Of a DNA stretch of 64,000 nt, positions 60,214 through 64,000 are shown one piece after another. Position numbers and translations under genes: made by a program. The notes under the pieces were generated by a model. The model made no database searches and was not told the origin of the DNA. It saw only the letters and a list, made by a program, of their open reading frames with translations. This DNA is from Desulfuromonadales bacterium (GTDB taxonomy: Bacteria > Desulfobacterota > Desulfuromonadia > Desulfuromonadales > BM103). Location: positions 1-64,000 of the forward strand of contig JAQYVZ010000022.1 of the NCBI GenBank assembly GCA_030145205.1, given 5' to 3'. Positions within the stretch are counted from its first letter, which is position 1. Each line of letters begins with the position of its first letter.

Positions 60214-60495
60214 ATGAATATCAATTTGGAAGCACTGGGCATCACGAAGCAAGCTGTCGTGAATGCCGTTTTGGAAGAGACTGGACTGTCGGCAGAAGAG
60301 GCAGTCATAGCTCTGGCAAACGAGCTTGGCGTTCGCATCATGAATGCTGATGACTATAAGCCTGAGTCTAATGCCATCTCGAATGGCGCTGAGGTCCTGA
60401 CCACTGAAGGTACGGCACGAGCTGCTGTCCTCTCAGAGGGTGAGATCAACACGCTGCGTGAGGCCGCTGCCATCAGCTCTCGTCTCTTCGGTTAA
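60214..60495 (+). CDS. Hypothetical 93-residue protein
   Basis: AGGAG precedes the start. The product begins NINLEALGITKQAVVNAVLEE with an HTH-like spacing and ends in a helix (LREAAAISSRLFG). The rest is acidic. No family is recognised. A hairpin follows. Confidence 0.6.
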   Translation: MNINLEALGITKQAVVNAVLEETGLSAEEAVIALANELGVRIMNADDYKPESNAISNGAEVLTTEGTARAAVLSEGEINTLREAAAISSRLFG

Positions 60496-60501
60496 TACAA
60501 A

Positions 60502-60531
60502 CGCCCTGCCCACAATCCTGTGGGTGGGGCG
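60502..60531 (+). terminator. GC-rich hairpin after the 93-residue gene
   Basis: CGCCCTGCCCACA and TGTGGGTGGGGCG form a 13-bp stem with two G-T pairs and an ATCC loop. It is followed by TAACTTT, only a weak T tract. It may terminate or attenuate before the HTH gene, which starts 20 bases later. Confidence 0.6.
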
Positions 60532-60551
60532 TAACTTTAGGGAGAGATGAA

Positions 60552-60782
60552 ATGAGTAGCTGGTATGGAATGCACCAGCGTGATAACAGAATTTGGCTGA
60601 AGCGGTTCATGAAGCACTTCGGGCTGACGCGACCTCAAGTCGCCAAGCTGTGCAGCGTGAACCTCAGCACTGTTGACCGCTGGCTTGTACCTCCAGACAG
60701 ATCAAGCCACAGGAAGATGCCGAACATGGCACGCGACCTGTTGATCTGTTTGGAAGGAAAAGGAACTATCGAGAAAAAGTAG
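60552..60782 (+). CDS. Small HTH DNA-binding protein
   Basis: AGGGAGAG precedes the start. The 76-residue product has an HTH core, KHFGLTRPQVAKLCSVNLSTVDRW, with the recognition helix NLSTVDRWL and a basic tail. It resembles Cro/CI-type or plasmid regulators that bind DNA as dimers. Its own stop is directly followed by the next -35 element, so it may control that promoter or the palindrome at 59911. Confidence 0.7.
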   Translation: MSSWYGMHQRDNRIWLKRFMKHFGLTRPQVAKLCSVNLSTVDRWLVPPDRSSHRKMPNMARDLLICLEGKGTIEKK

Positions 60783-60811
60783 TTGACTTCCGATGGAAGC
60801 GACTGTAGAGT
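60783..60811 (+). promoter_or_regulatory. Sigma-70 type promoter for the DUF932 gene
   Basis: TTGACT at 60783-60788 and TAGAGT at 60806-60811 are 17 bases apart. The -35 begins at the base after the HTH gene's stop. The shared TTGACTTCC block is kept although the -10 is poorer than at the other sites. Confidence 0.65.
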
Positions 60812-60821
60812 TAGCAATATC

Positions 60822-60840
60822 AGGGGTGGTTGTCACCCCT
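60822..60840 (+). other. Leader hairpin of the DUF932 transcript
   Basis: AGGGGTG and CACCCCT form a 7-bp stem with a 5-base loop, starting about four bases after the expected transcription start. A 5' hairpin of this sort can protect phage mRNA from decay, or it may be part of an attenuator. Confidence 0.5.
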
Positions 60841-60858
60841 TCACTTGAGAGAAAGCAA

Positions 60859-61968
60859 ATGAAATCTATCAATAACAGTAAGACCAAAGGCATGTCCCTC
60901 GAAGAGATGGCTGTAGAGCTGACTCGCCAGAAGGACGCGAAGCGCGACTTCGTTGCCACTACGACAGACATCAAAGTATCGGCTGACTCCGAGTCTCCGA
61001 CTAACCTGATGCTCCACCTTGGTGACATGACCGATCGGTTCCCTGTCCGCAAGCACGCGATCCGTCAGATCGGAACGCAGCTGAAGATTCCGGCACCGTT
61101 CGTGGATCGTCTGGCAAAGGATCACCCGGACATGTTGGCATGGAATGTCAACAAGCTGTTCGAGCGTGAGCCTGCTGATCGCATGATCCGCACGCTGGAT
61201 GGTCAGGTCCGGGCTTACATGTCTGACAAGTACCGTCCGCTTGACAACTTCGACTTCGCGAACGCTGTGTTGCCGAAGCTGATCGAGTTCAAGGCCGAAG
61301 TAACGTCTTGCGACATCACGGAGACTCGCCTGTACATCAAGGGCAAGATTCCCGGTGTCGAGAAGATCGTAGCCAAGGCTGGCACGTTCCACGGTGATGG
61401 TGGTCACAACCCGATCCACCGCTTCTCACCGGGTATCTGCCTCTCGAACTCTGAGGTAGGCGCAGGCTCACTGGCTGTCGAACCCGGCATCCACGAGCGT
61501 GACTGCTCCAACCTGCTGATCATCGGAAGCAACGCGATGCGCAAGTATCACGTTGGCAAGAAACTCTCCGACGAGCAGTTGTTCGAGCTGTACACGGACG
61601 CTACGAAGACGGCTGCTGATCGAGCCTTCTGGATGCAGGTCGCTGACCTCGTGCAGGCTGGCTTGGACGGCACCATGTTCGAGCGAATGGTTGCAGAGTG
61701 TGAGGCAAAGATGAACGGCACTGAGATCGAGAAGCCTTCGATCGCCGTGAAGGAATTGCCTAACCTTACCGAATCTGAGCAGGAAGGCGTTCTTGCCTCA
61801 CTGATCAAGGGTGGCGATCTGTCACAGTTCGGTATGCAGTGGGCACTGACGCACTACGCCCAGAACGATGAGGTCTCTTACGAGCGCCAAGTTGAGCTGG
61901 AGCGCATGGGCGGCAACGTCATCGAACTGCCTACGTCGCAGTGGGAACGCATCGCGACAGCGGCATAA
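60859..61968 (+). CDS. DUF932 family protein
   Basis: The start at 60859 follows GAGAGAAAG; 369 residues. The order SDKYRPLDNFDFANAVLPKL, then ITETRLYIKGKIPG, then FSPGICLSNSEVGAGSLAVEPG matches DUF932, a family found on phages and plasmids. In that family a central beta fold with the NSEVG-type block is typical. The role is unknown, though association with early phage or plasmid functions has been noted. It is transcribed from its own promoter with a hairpin leader. Confidence 0.8.
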   Translation: MKSINNSKTKGMSLEEMAVELTRQKDAKRDFVATTTDIKVSADSESPTNLMLHLGDMTDRFPVRKHAIRQIGTQLKIPAPFVDRLAKDHPDMLAWNVNKLFEREPADRMIRTLDGQVRAYMSDKYRPLDNFDFANAVLPKLIEFKAEVTSCDITETRLYIKGKIPGVEKIVAKAGTFHGDGGHNPIHRFSPGICLSNSEVGAGSLAVEPGIHERDCSNLLIIGSNAMRKYHVGKKLSDEQLFELYTDATKTAADRAFWMQVADLVQAGLDGTMFERMVAECEAKMNGTEIEKPSIAVKELPNLTESEQEGVLASLIKGGDLSQFGMQWALTHYAQNDEVSYERQVELERMGGNVIELPTSQWERIATAA

Positions 61969-61975
61969 CCCGAAT

Positions 61976-61991
61976 GGGGGCGCAAGCCCCC
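61976..61991 (+). terminator. GNRA-loop hairpin after DUF932
   Basis: GGGGGC-GCAA-GCCCCC is a perfect 6-bp stem with a GNRA tetraloop, 8 bases after the stop. Followed by TTCACTTC, not a full T tract, so termination would be partial and the next gene may be read through. Confidence 0.55.
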
Positions 61992-62015
61992 TTCACTTCA
62001 TGAAGGAAGGAAACA

Positions 62016-62450
62016 ATGACAATGAAACAAGTGACAAGAGAGGACTTCGAGGTCCTCAGTAAGTATCACCCCACCGAGATTCGGTACTTTGCCGACACTG
62101 GTGTGGAGATCAACAAGCGCAAGCCTGTACGAGTGATCGTGCGGCGACCACCTGCAAGCACCAATGGTGCCAAGAGTCCGCAGGCCGGGATTCCCAAGAA
62201 CCGTCACGTCCAACTGACGACCAAGGGAGCTGGCAACATGTCGCCCGGTACTCTCAAGTACAAGGTGTTCACTGCTACCTGTCGCATCATGCAGAAGGAC
62301 CCAACCAAGGTGTTGACCCGGCCTGAGCTGACAGACGCACTGGTCAAGGCGCTGCCTAACTTGGACAAGAAGAGCAACATCGTGCCCTCGGTGTCCTCGC
62401 TCATCAAGTCAGGCAATCTCCGCTACGTTGGGGAAGAAGCCAGCTCATAA
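62016..62450 (+). CDS. Hypothetical basic protein with possible winged-helix end
   Basis: AAGGAAGG precedes ATG 62016. The 144-residue protein has an acidic-to-basic N-terminal half and a C-terminal part (LTRPELTDALVKALPNLDKKSN, then SSLIKSGNLRYV) like a wing-helix. It might bind DNA. It ends just before the bidirectional hairpin. No family is recognised. Confidence 0.6.
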   Translation: MTMKQVTREDFEVLSKYHPTEIRYFADTGVEINKRKPVRVIVRRPPASTNGAKSPQAGIPKNRHVQLTTKGAGNMSPGTLKYKVFTATCRIMQKDPTKVLTRPELTDALVKALPNLDKKSNIVPSVSSLIKSGNLRYVGEEASS

Positions 62451-62457
62451 GACTGGC

Positions 62458-62491
62458 AAAAAAATGGGGCGCTGCCGTGAGGTAGCGCCCC
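62458..62491 (-). terminator. Rho-independent terminator for the minus-strand nuclease genes
   Basis: The plus strand reads AAAAAAAT then an 11-bp GGGGCGCTGCC/GGTAGCGCCCC stem (62466-62491) with a GTGA loop. On the minus strand the stem is followed by ATTTTTTT, a classical terminator for the nuclease gene ending at 62530. The plus-strand side lacks a T tract, so it serves both sides only partly. Confidence 0.8.
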
Positions 62492-62529
62492 TAATAGGTT
62501 CTTGAAGAAAACAATGGTTTGCCCAGAGA

Positions 62530-62895
62530 CTATCTCACGATCTCAACCTCAGTTCCAGTCTCAGCCTCAAGGATCGCGATCTTGAACACACTCAGCGGCG
62601 TGAAGTAGCCCTTCACGTCCTCGATCCTAACCCTGTCCTGCTCGTTGTCGTAGTACCTGAAGTCGGCCCGGTACTCATACTGGTGACCCTTGCGGCGCTT
62701 CGACATGACTGGCCTGCCGCCGACCGTAATCTTGAACACCGGCTGACACTCCAGCTTAGAGATCACCCCGGCTGTCTCCAGCAGCTTCAGTTCCTGATAG
62801 CGCTCGAACTCCCTGATGGAGTCGAACTTCATGCCACCCCATTCGACCTTTTTGTTGCGGTACTTGGCTGGCTTTTTCTGTTTGCCTCTTCCCAC
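62530..62895 (-). CDS. PD-(D/E)XK nuclease of DUF1064 type
   Basis: GTG 62895 is preceded by AGAGG; the frame is open further but overlaps the HNH gene. The 121-residue protein matches the phage DUF1064 family: PAKYRNKKVEWGGMKFDS, EFERYQELKLLETAGVI, then YRADFRYYDN with the D of the active site and RIEDVKGYF with ExK-like E and K. Such proteins are suspected Holliday-junction or branched-DNA nucleases. The call rests on the family pattern. It ends at the terminator. Confidence 0.75.
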   Translation of the reverse strand: MGRGKQKKPAKYRNKKVEWGGMKFDSIREFERYQELKLLETAGVISKLECQPVFKITVGGRPVMSKRRKGHQYEYRADFRYYDNEQDRVRIEDVKGYFTPLSVFKIAILEAETGTEVEIVR

Positions 62896-63215
62896 CTCAC
62901 CGCCTCTGCGAAAATGTTGTATGGAAGTTGGTCGTTTACCCATATCAGATGATCCCACTGTCTGCCGAACCGCTCTTCCCACGTCTCCACACCCATGCCT
63001 GAGTCGATGCCCATGTCACCGATGTGGTAGTCGTCCTTCAGTGGTATCTGTAGGAACGGGTTCTGTTTCTGTCCTACACCAACGTGCCAGCCCATGTCTT
63101 TCATGGACCCACCATGGCAGTGATGCAGCGTGATGAATGGACTGCGGCTGACGCAACAGCGCAGCTGCCGCAGGTTCTTCTCGTGCTTACTTATTGCGAG
63201 CGTGCCACGAGACAT
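62829..63215 (-). CDS. HNH-type nuclease (DUF968/Ref-like)
   Basis: ATG 63215 gives 128 residues. HEKNLRQLRCCVSRSP, then HHCHGGSMKDMGWHVG and FLQIPLKDDYHIGDMGID follow the order of Ref/DUF968-type nucleases, with paired His and a second His for the metal. Ref of phage P1 is a RecA-dependent nuclease; a similar role here is inference. The usual second Cys is changed (CCVS), which may alter zinc binding. It overlaps both neighbours. Confidence 0.65.
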   Translation of the reverse strand: MSRGTLAISKHEKNLRQLRCCVSRSPFITLHHCHGGSMKDMGWHVGVGQKQNPFLQIPLKDDYHIGDMGIDSGMGVETWEERFGRQWDHLIWVNDQLPYNIFAEAVRWEEANRKSQPSTATKRSNGVA

Positions 63216-63663
63216 AGTGTGGATCGACAATGTAAAACTCCGACTTCAGCCCACCCACGTCAGCGTAGTTGCCGCAGGTCTTTTCCTCAGTGTACCAGTG
63301 ACACATCGTCTCGCGCACATTGAGGACCGCATAGTGTGTCTTCGCCTTGTTCACGTAGATGTACTGCCACGGCTTCCTCAGTTTCTCATCGAACGTGTTC
63401 TTCGAGTCAACGATGAACTTATTGCCGAAAGGCCAATCCCTGCGACAGGTGAAGTCAGCGCTCAGCGCCTTCACCTCGATAGGAAGACACACCTCGAAGT
63501 CGGCATCGTCCTTGTAGGTTTCCCTTTCCTCGACGGTGGGCGCTACCTTGGTTGGTTCCTTACGGACGCTGAAGCCCTTCTCAGTAAGCCAGCGCATCAC
63601 ATCCCACACTGAGTCTTCGGACGCTCCCAGTAGGGCTTGAAATCTCTCGTGCTTGTCACTCAT
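63187..63663 (-). CDS. Putative PD-(D/E)XK nuclease
   Basis: ATG 63663 overlaps the upstream stop by 8 bases, giving 158 residues. The core DDADFEVCLPIEVKALSADF contains Asp, then Glu-x-Lys on adjacent strands. It is followed by CRRDWPFGNKFIVDSKN and PWQYIYVNKAKTHYAVLN, as in restriction-endonuclease-like phage proteins. It is part of the three-nuclease string at the right end, probably for recombination or host DNA breakdown. Confidence 0.65.
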   Translation of the reverse strand: MSDKHERFQALLGASEDSVWDVMRWLTEKGFSVRKEPTKVAPTVEERETYKDDADFEVCLPIEVKALSADFTCRRDWPFGNKFIVDSKNTFDEKLRKPWQYIYVNKAKTHYAVLNVRETMCHWYTEEKTCGNYADVGGLKSEFYIVDPHYVSWHARNK

Positions 63664-64000
63664 GCGACCACTCCACAAACGGAACCCTGACGCGAGCATG
63701 GAAGCGGCGCTCCTGATGCTCGATCTTATCGAGGATGCTGCGAGACTCGCCAACAAGGTTGAGGATTGCCATCATCGCTATACGGGCATCGTCCTCGTTG
63801 TTTACTGCGTAGTCATGTACTGACCGCAGCCACTCCCAGAACCTTTCGTTCTTGCACAGCATGGCGGCAACGTAGCTGGGGCGCTCTGAGGGGCGCTTCT
63901 TCGCCCTCTCCACCTTGTCCCTCATCTTCTGGTCGATCGTCTCCTGATCGTCGTCCAGCTCAACCAGAGCGACAACGAAGCGGTCCTTCTTGCGATCGTA
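63656..64000 (-). CDS. Hypothetical protein, cut by the window end
   Basis: The frame is open to the last base, so the gene starts outside the window. The visible part has LVELDDDQETIDQKMRDK, then NERFWEWLRSV and LVGESRSILDKIEHQE, and ends PFVEWSHE. This resembles a small phage protein seen next to recombination nucleases in other phages, but I cannot name it. Its end overlaps the nuclease gene. Confidence 0.5.
   Translation of the reverse strand, partial: YDRKKDRFVVALVELDDDQETIDQKMRDKVERAKKRPSERPSYVAAMLCKNERFWEWLRSVHDYAVNNEDDARIAMMAILNLVGESRSILDKIEHQERRFHARVRVPFVEWSHE

Noticed and set aside
60841-61419. Minus-strand open frame of 192 codons over the DUF932 gene
   Set aside because: Antisense to a recognised family; the plus frame has promoter, ribosome site and motifs.
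1-64000. CRISPR array, insertion sequence or integrase with attachment site
   Set aside because: No regularly spaced repeats of CRISPR size, no transposase or integrase motifs and no tRNA-linked direct repeat were seen. The tRNAs are in a phage operon.

Overview
The window looks like a 64-kb piece of a tailed double-stranded DNA phage, most likely podovirus-like (short tail), infecting a Gram-negative and probably aquatic bacterium. Large and small terminase, a portal, a major capsid protein with its neighbours, scaffold, adaptor-type genes, many fibre genes and a complete Gram-negative lysis set (M15 endolysin, holin candidate, i-spanin and overlapping o-spanin lipoprotein) are all present. 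No integrase, CI-type prophage switch, DNA polymerase or RNA polymerase is visible. Both window ends cut through genes, so the replication genes probably lie outside. Promoters resemble host sigma-70 promoters, so early transcription probably uses the host RNA polymerase.

Layout. (1) 1-3.9 kb, plus strand: recombination genes (partial RecT-type annealing protein, SSB), then a consensus promoter driving a possible caspase-like (CHAT-type) cysteine peptidase and small unknown genes. (2) 3.9-5.5 kb, minus strand: lysis cassette. (3) 5.5-20.4 kb, minus: a 3998-residue giant polyvalent protein carrying GGDEF, HExxH metallopeptidase, EIQSDW-type and LPD38-like parts, plus three further putative virion proteins. 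(4) 20.3-34.3 kb, minus: fibre and adhesin genes interleaved with putative modifying enzymes (GNAT acetyltransferase, 2-oxoglutarate/Fe(II) oxygenase, Hint autoprocessing domain, sulfotransferase) and a large tail-hub protein. (5) 34.3-45.7 kb, minus: adaptor, head, scaffold, a GroES-like co-chaperonin, portal and large terminase. (6) 45.6-58.5 kb, minus: more fibre-like proteins, a run of very small overlapping genes, an exported FN3-like protein, a cupin, an exported collagen-like/YadA-like protein and the small terminase. (7) 58.6-62.5 kb, plus: two tRNA-Arg genes (anticodons CCT and TCT) flanking a structured RNA, then small early genes, an HTH protein and a DUF932 protein. (8) 62.5-64 kb, minus: three putative nucleases and a partial gene.

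Genes are packed very tightly. ATGA, GTGA, TGATG and TAATG overlaps are common, so translational coupling is likely. Several genes shorter than 60 codons were found from such overlaps. The parts most worth following up are the giant GGDEF/protease protein with an internal Tat-like motif, the modifying enzymes among the fibre genes, the exported collagen/YadA-like protein, and the CHAT-like protein beside the recombination genes. All functional names rest on motif reading by eye; no database search was run.
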